Positions 38,211-49,495 are shown, numbered from the stretch's first letter. The stretch: DNA of 64,000 nucleotides from Hofstenia miamia (GCA_900660155.1 CABFPE010000037.1:2028035-2092034); one strand, 5' to 3'. The notes: generated from the sequence alone by a model not told the origin. Numbers and translations are program-made.

Positions 38211-38683
38211 AAAAACCGTGTACGATATATAAAATAGATGCTTGTGTTATATTAATAAGTACAGTCGCTAAGCCAAGTTTTGTGCAAAACTTTATTGAAA
38301 CTTTGGAAATTTTTCAAATCAAGATTTTTGATTTTTAAATCATTAGTAAATGAAGAATCGTTACTTTACTAGTTAAATTTGTTAGAATAATTTATTATTT
38401 GTTTTATTAAAAATTAAGCAAATTTTCAATGATGCATATGTAATTTCTTAAACTTGTAGTGAAGTGATGTAATTATATGAAAACGATTTGTCCTTCATTC
38501 GTTTTCTACCCCATTCTCGATATTCTGCCGAATTCCCCTGCTAAACATGTGATAGCGAATGAAAAATTTAAACCGTTTGTAGTTCACCGAACTAATCAAA
38601 ATCTGAAGACACCTTTGCATTTGCAGCTCCTCAAAGGGACTTGGTTGGTCTGTCTAAATAAACAGAAACCATAGATAGACGCG

Positions 38684-38996
38684 GGTGTAATTTTTTATAA
38701 ACGCATTGCAACGCACCTGCATGTCTGTTAGAAAAATTCACCCGCATCACACCCGGTATTTTCTAAATGTCGCCTGTTGATTTGTTCAAGTAATTAGGCC
38801 AAAAATGTCAATCAGCGAATTGACGTTCTGAAAAATTTGTTTAATTGAGTGAATGATGTCAAATATATTTTAATGTATAGATTTAGTAGTAAAATTGATA
38901 TTGTATTAGTTTAGTATTACACATGTGACAAAATAAAAATGTCCACCTATCCCTAACCCTAACCGCAACCGGCGATGCATTTGAAATTCAGTACCC
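38684..38996 (-). repeat. Single-unit copy of the GCGGGTG dispersed repeat
   Basis: Reads, in opposite orientation, along the whole 43.2-45.1 kb repeat but with only one internal unit: GGGTGTAATTTTTTATAA, GCATGTCTGTT, ATTTTCTAAATGTCG, TATTGTATTAGTT and ATTTGAAATTCAGTACCCGC match the complement in order. About 310 bp; no coding. Lies beyond the 5' end of the LINE. Confidence 0.85.
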
Positions 38997-39265
38997 GCTC
39001 TTCATCGCATCCTCGTCCATTTTTGACAGAAACCGTTGAGGTTAGTTTGATGCTCCCATGGGTTTTAACATCCCGATTACATGAACTTTAGTGCAATTTT
39101 TCAATGATAAGAATGAGAATCTTCATTAATATATGTGTAAATACCATAACAATTTTCAAATACCTGAGTATATTGTTTGAAAATGTGGGAGTAACTGGCA
39201 TCTCAATTTTCATTGATATTTAAATTTTCGGGATAATATGTTAAGAGGTTGACCAGACTACATAA

Positions 39266-39493
39266 TTAAAATCCACATAAAGTAAAGCTTAACAAATTAG
39301 CTTGTGGGTACTTAAGATTTTTTGTTGTAGCGGCAGTTACAAATTCCAATGCTGCTTCATCAAGAATTGCTTCGGGAATTGTTTCACGGGATAAGTTTTC
39401 TTTGAAAGTCACATATCCGGCAATGTAATATGAAATTGCCCTCTCAGCATCACTGATCACTTCAACTTTCAAAGGTTCTGTGCAACAGCTTTT
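39266..39493 (-). pseudogene. Possible transposase fragment
   Basis: A 68-codon minus-strand frame plus a few upstream residues reads EPLKVEVISDAERAISYYIA, GYVTFKENLSRETIPEAI and LEFVTAATTKNLKYPQANLL. The YYIAGYV phrase resembles the C-terminal region of hAT, P-element/THAP9 or related DNA-transposon proteins. Stops lie just upstream. Too short for a firm family call. Confidence 0.35.
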
Positions 39494-40146
39494 TTAGAGT
39501 GATTAGAAAACGATTCGTCTAAATCACTTAATTATCGATAGATATCAAATTCACTTTTAAATTGTCCGATTAAATATGACCCAGCAAAATATACTGTGAA
39601 TTGTTTGGAAGTAAGGAGATTCCGACTTAAAGAAACTTATTATTTTAACGTTGTTATTGAAGAAATGATTGTTTCTGGTGTAAATGAATACAATCTTCTC
39701 CATTCACGACCACCTTTCATTGATTCTACAGATTTACCCAGTTCCAAAAGATATAATAAACTTGTATCATCCGGAGAACGTATTGGATATTGATCAGGAC
39801 TGTTTTGCCGAGCACAACCATCAGGATTTTTTACATTCTAAATTTTCCATATATGAACTACAACTGTTTCTGAGAATTCATAATATGTTAATGCTGTTGT
39901 TGTTCATTCATTGAAAACCCGACAGACTAAGTAAACTTCCTGTTTTTCAAGGTTGTGTGGATTTATGGAACTCAACGTTAAATTTGTGATACGTACGTCA
40001 AGTTTGGAATCGTGGTGATAAACATGCTTGATATCACTCCAACAAGCAGTGACAAATCCTCCTTTAAATGATTTTAATTTTTCTAGTACATTCTGTTCTG
40101 TGTTTATCGAATGTCCAGCCTCTAAGACATTTCACAGTGAATGCAG

Positions 40147-40421
40147 ACAGGGTTTTCGAGTGCTCGGAATGTTAAGAACTCGAACTCGAATAAGCTCGCA
40201 AAACTCGATCGGGAATCATCAAAACTCGAACTCGATCTAAAAGCCACTCGAAAATATTTTAAAAATTAAATTATTTTAAATTTCAATAAATGTTTTTAGC
40301 CTAAAACTCGGATTTAAAAATTACTCGATCAAAATCGGAATTTTCTTTATAAAAATACTCGAACTCGAAACGTAAAAAATCAAACTCGGACAGAGAAACT
40401 CGAACTCGACTCGAAAGCACG
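40147..40421. mobile_element. hAT-like element rich in ACTCGAACTCGA
   Basis: 275 bp bounded by the 8-bp direct repeat GAATGCAG. The ends ACAGGGTTTTCGAGT and, complemented, CGTGCTTTCGAGT form an imperfect inverted repeat. The subterminal parts are built of reiterated CTCGAACTCGA, which could be transposase-binding repeats. Confidence 0.72.
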
Positions 40422-41180
40422 GAATGCAGAGTGACAGGGTCTTGTAAATTATGTAAATATTTCTATAGTACTTTGTGGATTAGCAAGTCTTATTTGACTA
40501 TATCAGGAGTTTTTGGAGATCTTAGCCAATTTCCGTTCGAAAAGTTCAATCTTCCAAGGGTAATAAAATGTTTCTGAATTTCAAGTGGAACTAATGGTTA
40601 GTGGACTAAAGCAATATGACCGAGTGTTAAACATTTGATTTATTGACGAACAAGATGAACGCAAACCGAAATGACGAATTTTCAATGAAAAAACACTTAA
40701 TTAAATGCCCTAATAGACTTGTTTAGAACGATTTTAATTGAGAGAGTTACTTATATTGCACAGAGGATAATTCAAATATTTTGATAACAGACCATGTCTA
40801 CGACTTTGTGCGTTATTTGATAAATGACGTAATTATTAACAATGACGTAGGTACGTAATTATTTTAATAAATGAGAACATCAATAGTTTTCTCAATTTTC
40901 TAGCGAGGGAACTTTCCCTATAACTTTTAACTTTGATGTCATCTGCTTTTTGGTAACTTTTAGTGTTTAATTTTAGATAATAGCAAATTAACTATTATTA
41001 TTAACTCTCTATCAATTTGCTACAATGTGTTTATTTTTCACTAATTTTTTCTTAATAGATTTTCGATAAACATCACTTATTAATTACAATGAATATAGTA
41101 AAACATTGTTAATACTTGTGTTGCCCATCGAAGTTATTCAGCATTAGGAATGTGGCGATACGAGGAGGTTTGTACTAGAG

Positions 41181-41400
41181 TTCGGCGGGACCAGGATTTT
41201 CCATGCAATTCCATTAGGTTCAGTCTAATGTTATCTTCTGGTCCAATAGTCCCTTAGGTGCACGGCATAATTTCTATTTTGACCAAAATTAGCAAAAAAA
41301 AACTAGTAGTATTCTGAAATCCGCGGTCCCAATTCCATCGAGTTTTTGGTCCCAGTAAATCCAATTGGTCCTGAACTTTGTAATAATTGGTTGGGATTTT
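41181..41400. repeat. Single copy related to the 165-bp tandem unit
   Basis: GGTCCAATAGTCCC, ATTTTGACCAAAATTAGCA and AGTATTCTGAAAT align in order with the 29.0-29.6 kb units and their 3' flank. The surrounding GGTCCCAATTCC and GGTCCCAGTAAATCC words suggest a longer parent repeat. Confidence 0.7.
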
Positions 41401-41531
41401 CTAGGTTTACAACATGTATTTCTTATAAATTTTTTAAAGATACGGGTGTTGTAGTGAATATGTTTTCTCACCGTTCTTATGAGATTCAAATATTTGCTTT
41501 CTAATTCTTACAAGAAGTAACCAGTGAGAGG

Positions 41532-41770
41532 TAGTGTTCTGCGACCGGCTGCGGCAAAGATTTTGTTTCACGGTGACAATCCCGGCTAAAATTCATCTCT
41601 GAAAATTATGATGAACTATTTATTTCCATGATTTTTATTTTTATTTTTGTTTTTAAAATTTGACCATTTTGTTTAATTGTTTAGTATTAGTAAAAAACGC
41701 CGAATACTGCAGAAAAATCTCAGTTACTAGCCTGCTACGGCCAAGAAATTGATTTGGTCGAAGAACAATA
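41532..41770. mobile_element. hAT-like MITE, TAGTGTT family
   Basis: 239 bp beginning TAGTGTTCTGCGACCGGCTG and ending AACAATA, with a perfect 8-bp duplication, GTGAGAGG, on both sides. Similar throughout to the 51.5-kb copy. Confidence 0.88.
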
Positions 41771-42103
41771 GTGAGAGGGTGTTTTAAATAGCTAGAAACA
41801 TGTTTACGAAACAGAACCTTGTTGTGGAAAACAAATTTTCTGACTACAAAAACCTATCAATTCATTGCCTTAATCCAAGTAACCTCATGTGCAGTACGTT
41901 GTCTTTTTTATAATTTTGCAGAAAACGGTGGATAACCTTGTAACTTTTTATTCCTTTTAATAGCATATGAAAATATTAGACTACCTTCGTGTGATAAGCT
42001 TCTATGTCTTCAAGGGGTAGTAAAAATTTTATACACACCATCTTGGTATTTTGAATGAATTAATTCTATTTTATTACAAAAGGTTGAATTTTCACATTTT
42101 AAA

Positions 42104-42224
42104 CACTAGAACGGTGGTAAGATGTAAATTTAAATCGTAAATCATTTTCAAATGATGATAATAATCTGTCCTATTTAACAGTCCTCTTTCTAATGATTAT
42201 CAAGATGTCACCGCCATTCTAGTG
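42104..42224. mobile_element. piggyBac-like MITE, CACTAGAA family, next to exon 9
   Basis: 121 bp with ends CACTAGAACGGTGGTAAGAT and, complemented, CACTAGAATGGCGGTGACAT. The flanking TTAA is eroded (TAAA at left, TTAG at right). Ends 38 bp before RasGRF exon 9. The hairpin it could form would overlap the branch-point zone. Confidence 0.78.
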
Positions 42225-42262
42225 TTAGATCGTGCATTTTTATCATTAAGACTTTCTTTTAG

Positions 42263-42609
42263 TGCATTGATAACATTCATGTGAGCGGTCTTCTAACAGC
42301 AGACAATGCATTTGAAGATAACTCCTCCATCCGCATGATGCAGTCCGTCCGCTCCGATCCTCATCTTTTCAAAGATGACATCGAAATCCGTTTCAGTCGC
42401 ATCACAAACTCGTGTCGAGTTCCTCAGATCCGCTACGCCACAGTTGAAAAGCTGTTTGAACGTCTCACAGATGTCCGTTTTCTCAGCGTAGAGTTCCTTA
42501 ATACCTTCCTCATGACTTACCGTTATTTCACTACAGCAGTTGTCATCTTAGACGTACTCAGACGTGCGCTTTTGAATTGCGCGCAACAGCAGCAAAGTCA
42601 AAGCTTAAC
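42263..42609 (+). CDS. RASGRF: RasGRF exon 9: REM (RasGEF N-terminal) domain
   Basis: Begins CIDNIHVSGLLTADNAFEDN after acceptor ttcttttag, continuing the PH2 helix (human CVDNIRCNGLM). It then gives the REM domain: KDDIEIRFSRITNSCRVPQI, RYATVEKLFERLTDVRFLSV, EFLNTFLMTYRYFTTAVVIL. REM braces the CDC25 catalytic hairpin in Ras exchange factors. The exon ends in a Gln-rich tail (CAQQQQSQSL) and stops in phase 2 at AC|gtaatg, the donor that keeps frame with exon 10; other GT sites exist nearby, so the exact end is less certain than the body. A TTAA-type MITE ends 38 bp upstream. The REM C-terminal part differs from vertebrate RasGRF after residue ~105 of the exon. Confidence 0.95.
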
Positions 42610-42681
42610 GTAATGAATTCAAAGTTCGCTTATGTGTTTCATAAGTTTATCTTTGTTTAATATNCACAAATTTTTGCCTAA

Positions 42682-42725
42682 TATATATATATATATATAT
42701 ATATATGTGTATATATATATATATG
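42682..42725. repeat. (TA)n microsatellite
   Basis: TA run with one TATGTG interruption, 18 bp after a single N (42664), so its length is probably unreliable. Confidence 0.93.
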
Positions 42726-43239
42726 TCGTTTGCTAACAATAAGTTTGAATTCATGTAGTTTTTTAAAATAATAAATTACATTTTCCTTTGTAAATGATAT
42801 TAGGGAGCACATTTCAACTGGCACTACTTGGTAAAAATGTTTACATTTTGAAATCAAGATTGTTTGCATCAATATACTTAAGAGTTCCTATTTCGCCTGT
42901 AAAGTTTTTGTAGGTAAAATTGAAATAAGCAAAAATACCTTAACTAGTAGCTTGCTTTTTTTCTGGTCATCTGTAGCAGGTTTATATCGCGTTAAGAATG
43001 ATATATTCCTCTCAGGGTGGCTGTTTAAAACGGTTTTATTTGAATTAAACAAAATGTTAAAAACTATGAATGACTAATATACCGCAGTTTTTGCAGATTT
43101 TCTATAGTTAATACCGCATTTCGATGAGCAGTACTTACCTATATTTTAAATTATAAATTTTTATACTGCTAAGTAGTTTGAAGAACTGTAAAAATTTTAC
43201 ACCAGTGATTGACACGAAACAACTACAAAGCGGTTTTAC

Positions 43240-45095
43240 CCGTACCCGCACGATTGTGGTGTAGTGCGGGTACTGAAATTCAAATGCTACGCGGGTTGCG
43301 GTGCGGTGCGGGTGGAAATTTTATTTTGTTAGCGTGTAATACCGAACTAATACAATATTAATTATACTATATTACTATACTATATACTATATGAATTATA
43401 GTATATTACTATATAATTATGCTCAATTAAACAAAGTTAATAGAAAGTCAGTTTGGTGATTGACATATTCCGGCTAATTTTCTAGAACTGACACTGGCTC
43501 GTTGAACCAATCGCACTCGACATTTAGAAAATAGCGGGTGTGTTGCGGGTGCGGGTGGAAATTTTATTTTGTTAGCGTGTAATACCGAACTAATACAATA
43601 TTAATTATACTATATTACTATACTATATACTATATGAATTATAGTATATTACTATATAATTATGCTCAATTAAACAAAGTTAATAGAAAGTCAGTTTGGT
43701 GATTGACATATTCCGGCTAATTTTCTAGAACTGACGCTGGCTCGTTGAACCAATCGCACTCGACATTTAGAAAATAGCGGGTGTGTTGCGGGTGCGGGTG
43801 GAAATTTTATTTTGTTAGCGTGTAATACCGAACTAATACAATATTAATTATACTATATTACTATACTATATACTATATGAATTATAGTATATTACTATAT
43901 AATTATGCTCAATTAAACAAAGTTAATAGAAAGTCAGTTTGGTGATTGACATATTCCGGCTAATTTTCTAGAACTGACGCTGGCTCGTTGAACCAATCGC
44001 ACTCGACATTTAGAAAATAGCGGGTGTGTTGCGGGTGCGGGTGGAAATTTTATTTTGTTAGTGTGTAATACCGAACTAATACAATATTAATTATACTATA
44101 TTACTATACTATATACTATATGAATTATAGTATATTACTATATAATTATGCTCAATTAAACAAAGTTAATAGAAAGTCAGTTTGGTGATTGACATATTCC
44201 GGCTAATTTTCTAGAACTGACGCTGGCTCGTTGAACCAATCGCACTCGACATTTAGAAAATAGCGGGTGTGTTGCGGGTGCGGGTGGAAATTTTATTTTG
44301 TTAGCGTGTAATACCGAACTAATACAATATTAATTATACTATATTACTATACTATATACTATATGAATTATAGTATATTACTATATAATTATGCTCAATT
44401 AAACAAAGTTAATAGAAAGTCAGTTTGGTGATTGACATATTCCGGCTAATTTTCTAGAACTGACGCTGGCTCGTTGAACCAATCGCACTCGACATTTAGA
44501 AAATAGCGGGTGTGTTGCGGGTGCGGGTGGAAATTTTATTTTGTTAGCGTGTAATACCGAACTAATACAATATTAATTATACTATATTACTATACTATAT
44601 ACTATATGAATTATAGTATATTACTATATAATTATGCTCAATTAAACAAAGTTAATAGAAAGTCAGTTTGGTGATTGACATATTCCGGCTAATTTTCTAG
44701 AACTGACGCTGGCTCGTTGAACCAATCGCACTCGACATTTAGAAAATAGCGGGTGTGTTGCGGGTGCGGGTGGAAATTTTATTTTGTTAGCGTGTAATAC
44801 CGAACTAATACAATATTAATTATACTATATTACTATACTATATACTATATGAATTATAGTATATTACTATATAATTATGCTCAATTAAACAAAGTTAATA
44901 GAAAGTCAGTTTGGTGATTGACATATTCCGGCTAATTTTCTAGAACTGACGCTGGCTCGTTGAACCAATCGCACTCGACATTTAGAAAATAGCGGGTGTG
45001 TTGCGGGTGCGGGTGAATTTTTTCAACAGACATGCGGTTGCGGACCCACTCACTGCGGGTGCGAAGCAATGCGGTTATAAAAAATTACACCCTTC
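43240..45095. repeat. GCGGGTG dispersed repeat with seven-copy 243-bp satellite core
   Basis: Seven near-identical 243-bp units (starts 43311, 43554, 43797, 44040, 44283, 44526, 44769), each running GGTGGAAATTTTATTTTG ... ATAGCGGGTGTGTTGCGGGT. They are flanked by non-repeated ends found once each (TGCGGGTACTGAAATTCAAA at left; GACATGCGGTTGCGGACC and TTATAAAAAATTACACCC at right). Each unit contains a TATACTATATTACTATAC-type palindromic stretch. Lies wholly in the RasGRF intron between exons 9 and 10. Confidence 0.95.
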
Positions 45096-45261
45096 TCCAT
45101 CTATGGTAATGATTACAATTTACCCGAAATAATAAACATAAAAACATTTTTTTGTGTTTTTCACGTTGTTTTGAAAGTGTTTTTTATTTCCATATTGAAA
45201 GTACTTGTGTTAAAACAGTGCAACCCTGTTTCTCACAGGCAATTAACATTTACTTGTTTAG

Positions 45262-45332
45262 GCTTTCGTCTTTCAGTGATTTGGGCATTGTTGAAAACTT
45301 CGGTTGCAAACTCCGTCGTTCCTACCATACAG
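45262..45332 (+). CDS. RASGRF: RasGRF exon 10: post-REM linker, short exon
   Basis: A 71-nt exon after acceptor cttgtttag. Its first G completes a Thr codon with exon 9, giving LSSFSDLGIVENFGCKLRRS and then YHT. GCKLRRS may correspond to RLCRKFSS of human RasGRF, but similarity is weak. It ends in phase 1 before gtgaca, followed by only 40 nt to the next acceptor. Support comes from phase agreement on both sides and the absence of stops, not from strong homology. Confidence 0.7.
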
Positions 45333-45372
45333 GTGACATCATTGTATTGACTTATAAAATCAGTGGTTTTAG
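45333..45372 (+). other. 40-nt intron of RasGRF
   Basis: From gtgaca to ttttag between exons 10 and 11, with a possible branch site ATTGACT. Needed to avoid an in-frame stop at 45386. Confidence 0.7.
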
Positions 45373-45521
45373 ATCATCGTCGGAATAAGAGTTCTGGAAG
45401 TATAACACCAAGCAGCAACCAGTCGACTATTTTCGAAAAACAATCGTCTGGCGAGTCTGACGAAGGAACTACCTCCAGTGATTTAATTTATTCAGGTCGC
45501 GCACCCTTCATCCCACCTCAA
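45373..45521 (+). CDS. RASGRF: RasGRF exon 11: Ser-rich linker
   Basis: AT completes an Asp codon with exon 10; then 49 codons end at CAA before a strong donor, gtaaga. The sequence is polar and low in complexity: HRRNKSSGSITPSSNQ, FEKQSSGESDEGTTSSD, then GRAPFIPPQ. It lies in the variable region between REM and CDC25, which in RasGRF1 carries phosphorylation and degradation signals. Reading through the 40-nt gap to exon 10 without splicing hits a stop at 45386, so splicing is required. No function is assigned beyond linker. Confidence 0.8.
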
Positions 45522-45737
45522 GTAAGAAACTCCGAAATATTTATCGAATTCAACTTCTTGATTTAAAGGAGTTTTTACTAACCACCATCGATGACGCAAT
45601 TTTTTTCGATTTAGCACATATTGCTAATCATTTCTAATTTCTATTCAAATAAAGAGAAAATCTCTTCTCATCAAGGCATCATTCAAAAGATACAAAATTT
45701 GTTGTATTGCATAGAATTCAATATGATTATCAGGTAG

Positions 45738-45920
45738 CAATATATATATGTATGTATATATATGTATATATATATATATATATGCATATATATATATATA
45801 TGTATCTATATATATATATATACATATATATATGTATATATATATATATAGATATGCATATATATATATATGTATCTATATATATATATATACATATATA
45901 TATGTATATATATATATGTA

Positions 45921-45953
<33 letters not shown>
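45738..45953. repeat. Compound (TA)n / TATGTATATA array
   Basis: About 215 bp of TA repeats with regular TATGTA, TATGCA and TATCTA interruptions. The 82-83-codon open frames across it are artefacts of the repeat. Confidence 0.95.
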
Positions 45954-45955
<2 letters not shown>

Positions 45956-45999
45956 TAAAAGGAAAACACATTAAACGTTTCGCTTATATTATATAATCA

Positions 46000-48306
46000 T
46001 CATCAGCAAATAATTTGCGGCAAAAATATTTTTACAATATATAAACTACACTAAAATTTTAAAATGAAATCTAAAATAAATATAAATACTTAGTTGGATT
46101 AATCTGTTTATTTAATAACTTTGTTTTGTCGATGTTGGTAATTTCAATGTCTTATGCAATTTTTGTATATTTCGTTCTTCTAATGATCTTAAAATTTTCA
46201 ATATTGATATTTTGAATGTGATTAAAAATTTCTGATGTTGAATGGCCATTGATGTGCTCTTTGATTTGCGTATCATATATATTAAAATACATACAATTTT
46301 TTAACTACAAAACTTCGTGGTTTGAATTAAATCGACGTAGTAATTCGTAAAGTATTAGTTTACGAAGAGACATCGGCTATGGCCACTAGATTGGGATCAG
46401 ATTTTTGCATAGACTCCTAGAAATATACTTTTATATATACAATAATGGTAAAAATATTCGTTTACTTGCAAAAAAAGTTGATTACAAGTACTAGTGAATG
46501 AAGTTTTATACCATTTAATATGTTAAGTTTAATTACTGTTTTGCTAAGATTCACATTATCCGGTTATAATTCTTATAAGATCTGTAAATGCATATGAAGA
46601 ACATTATATTGTGCACACAAAACTTGATAGCTTGATTTTTTTAATTAATAACTAGAATGGATAATATTTATACATTAGAAATGGCTTATAGTACTTTGTC
46701 GAGAGTCACCGTCTTTTAATTACTGCTGACTTAATAATGTCCAACAGAATATCATTAAATGCCTTCTTAGCTGTAATTCACAACTCTTCTTCATTTCTTG
46801 GTTGCTTAGGTGTCGCATGTTACAAGCAGTGCTTGATTACAATGAATGTTAACGATTTATAGAATTTAAAATATTGCTTTATTGACACATATAAAGGATC
46901 TAAGTAGTTCTTCAGTGAACTTTTATGAAGTACATATAACGACTACTCATACAAGCATGAATTCGCCTATAACATATAAAATTTAGAATATTCGATTTTA
47001 AATTTATATATTTTTTTATATGCATGAATGTTTATAGTGTACAGCATTGGGTATAGGCAGTGTTTGAAGCGGACCCAACTTTGATTTGACCGGGCCAGGT
47101 CGGGACTTGTAAAATGCAGCAAACTGGGCTTGGTCCTAAGAAATGCCCTTTTGAAAAAAATTAAATGATTTACAAAAATTTTTAATGTATTTTCAATTGT
47201 TATTATTATAATTTACCCAAATTAATTCAGGCATATCTTACAATTTTAGTGGTTTCCATGAAAAATATTGTAGTACTTAAGTATATTATCTCAATATTAG
47301 GTATGTAAAAAAATTTGAAATTTTTTTTTAAAAATAGGATTATTTCATTGAAAAGTATTTAATATTTTGGAACATTCCAGGAACATGAATAACGTTTATC
47401 ATAAACTTTCAGCATAAAGGGCAGCAAATTTACCCATGGATAAGTGTTACAAGAGCACAACCTTTTTACTAACGGATCTGAGCGTAACCATTTCTGGTTT
47501 GTAAAAACTTGCGGAAAATAAATTAAAATTTATTTATTATAAAGGGAGAGTTGTTTGGCAAACGCTACATGCAATTAAAACTTGCAAAACGAGTGTTTTT
47601 GGGTAACTGGAAAGTTGAAATTAGCAGCCTACACTAAGTAAAATTAAGCATTGACGAGGCTGGTTAAGTGGCCCAGTTGTTTAAGACACTCCCAAAGATT
47701 TGTCAATATCTAACGATCTCCAATTGCCTTAAGCTTTGAGAAAATATTTTGAAAATGTGGACAAGATCGATTGTATCTGTTTTATAGACGGTGCAGTTTA
47801 GTATTTATGAACTGTGGCGGCTAAGAAAGAAGAGCAGTTTACAACATTCTTCAGGAAAACCTACCAGGCTTGAGTTGTTTGATGAAAACAGGTACTAAAT
47901 AATTCATATCGACATGCCGATATTTAAATCTTAGCATGTTCAAAATTTATGTTATACAAAACGGACTGGTTATCAATTTCGACGGGAAATTATCGTTAAT
48001 TATCTAAAATATCCTTTTCATTTAGAAGCTTTAAGAATAGCTTTCTTATGCAATTTGTGTTTCATAATTTAGAGGAATAAAGTAAAAAGTCGTTCTTCAA
48101 ATAAATTTTATTTTTAGATTTTAGTATGTAAAAATAGCAATGTTATTGATATAATTTGCGAGTTATATAACGCTATTGAAATAAAGCTATTTTAATAAAA
48201 CAGGGAGAAACACAAATTTATTTCTATAATGATGAAAGCTTCATAGTTAATTTTCAGTTGCCTGAATATTTTTTTTTGGACTTGAATATTAATATAAGGA
48301 TTTTAG
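46000..48306. other. RasGRF intron DNA, nothing recognised
   Basis: AT-rich. A GGTCGGGAC/GGACCCAAC-type short repeat fragment lies at about 47065-47140. No gene. Confidence 0.45.
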
Positions 48307-48532
48307 GGTTCTAATGAATCTGATGATGGTGTTGAATCAAGCTCATTTTTTAATCAGGTTTCAGTAGATTCAGAGGACAGTGGGCATCATGCCACTTTTT
48401 CGGACACAATCCATTCCGCTCCAGTTGTTACACTTCAGGAATTCAATGAATTTGAAGAGAAACGCTCGTTGTCAGAAGAGCATGCACAATCTGAAGACAA
48501 TGAATCTTTAAAGACAATTTTGGATGATGCAG
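48307..48532 (+). CDS. RASGRF: RasGRF exon 12: acidic linker
   Basis: 75 codons plus one base, opening in phase 0 after acceptor gattttag and ending G|gttaac. It is strongly acidic and Ser-rich (GSNESDDGVESSSFFNQ, VSVDSEDSGHHATF, TLQEFNEFEEKRSLSEEHAQ, SEDNESLKTILDD). The composition resembles PEST-like or casein-kinase-2 target regions, which would suit a regulated, unstructured linker; that is inference. There is no clear alignment to vertebrate RasGRF, but frame, splice signals and position between REM and CDC25 support it. Confidence 0.8.
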
Positions 48533-49151
48533 GTTAACTTTAAGACGTAGTAAATCTCTGATAAATTTAACCAGAGATAGAAGCTGACTAATAAGAGGAT
48601 ATATAAAATGAATCGACGAGTATGGCATAGTATGTAATGATATTGCCTTCTCAATAGACAGTAAAGTTAATAAGTTTGGTTCATGTTTAATCTATGATAA
48701 TACTAGCAGATTAGCAATTCAATTTAAAACAAGTATTGCAAGGAAAGGCCAATACTCCACCCATCCCGCTTTATCTCTTCTCTACCCGCCTCAACTATTT
48801 GCATTTCCGCTTTTGTGCAATTTAAGACCAATGTAATTTTGGATTTATAAATTTAAGACCAATATTGGGGAGAAATGCACTTTAAAAAATAAATTCAATA
48901 ATTAATTTGGGTTTAAGCATGTTTAGGCATCTATTCTCTCGTATCAGTTGGCTTAAATATCGGGAAATTTGTATTCTAATACTATTAAGCAATTTGCCTG
49001 AAATTTTGTTTAGTTCCAAAATGTGTCGGGGATTTTCTAACTTTTCTGAACCAACTTCTTTGAAATTTTAATCAAAGTTTACTGTAATTTTTTTTAAATA
49101 GTAGTAAATCTTTAGTTTCCGTGTGAAAATCGACGAAAATGTGTATTTTAG

Positions 49152-49253
49152 ACACAAATCGAATTCAGGAAAAGAACATAATCGAAAAGTTAAAGGAGGC
49201 CGCCACAAAAATGAGCGACACTGATGAACTACTGACAACAGAAAGATCACTAT
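49152..49253 (+). CDS. RASGRF: RasGRF exon 13: lead-in to CDC25 domain (last exon seen)
   Basis: AC completes an Asp codon with exon 12, then 33 codons run through RIQEKNIIEKLKEAATKM and DELLTTERSL, ending before the consensus donor gtatgt. In human RasGRF the text just before the CDC25 domain reads NNTERTCDKEFIIRR, so TTERSL fits that position and the next exon should open the catalytic domain. I could not find that exon in the remaining 14.7 kb. The exon end is judged from the donor; a second GT lies four bases further on. Confidence 0.75.
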
Positions 49254-49495
49254 GTATGTATATTCACTTTCATCAATGTTTGTTTGTTTTCTATTGTTTG
49301 CAGGTCGATATATTGCAATTCAAAAATTTGATTTCATCGTTAAAAAAATCGTTTTTAAATTTTAACTTTTTGTTATATGTAGGCAATATTGGGTTTTGGA
49401 TGTATTTCTCAAATATAATTTCGTATAGGGTTATCTCAACATTTTATCATTCAATATTTGGGCAAGATATTTGAAAATAGTTGAGTTACACTTAA

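Larger units (their letters stand above)
14282..49253 (+). other. RASGRF: RasGRF gene, internal part (13 coding exons)
   Basis: Thirteen exons join with consistent phases and GT-AG borders into about 2,146 nt (715 codons). The predicted protein follows vertebrate RasGRF1/2 order: coiled-coil end, IQ motif, DH, PH2, REM, then a Ser/acidic linker. RasGRF proteins are calcium/calmodulin-responsive exchange factors that load Ras through CDC25 and Rac through DH at membranes. The CDC25 domain and the N-terminal PH domain are not seen here, so the model is partial at both ends. The family assignment rests on remembered RasGRF1/2 sequence. Similarity is very high in DH and moderate in PH2 and REM; the linker is not conserved. 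Whether the animal has one RasGRF or several cannot be told. Confidence 0.93.

Noticed and set aside
45707-45996. Open frames of 82-83 codons rich in Tyr and Ile
   Set aside because: They are translations of the TA/TATGTA repeat and have no protein character.
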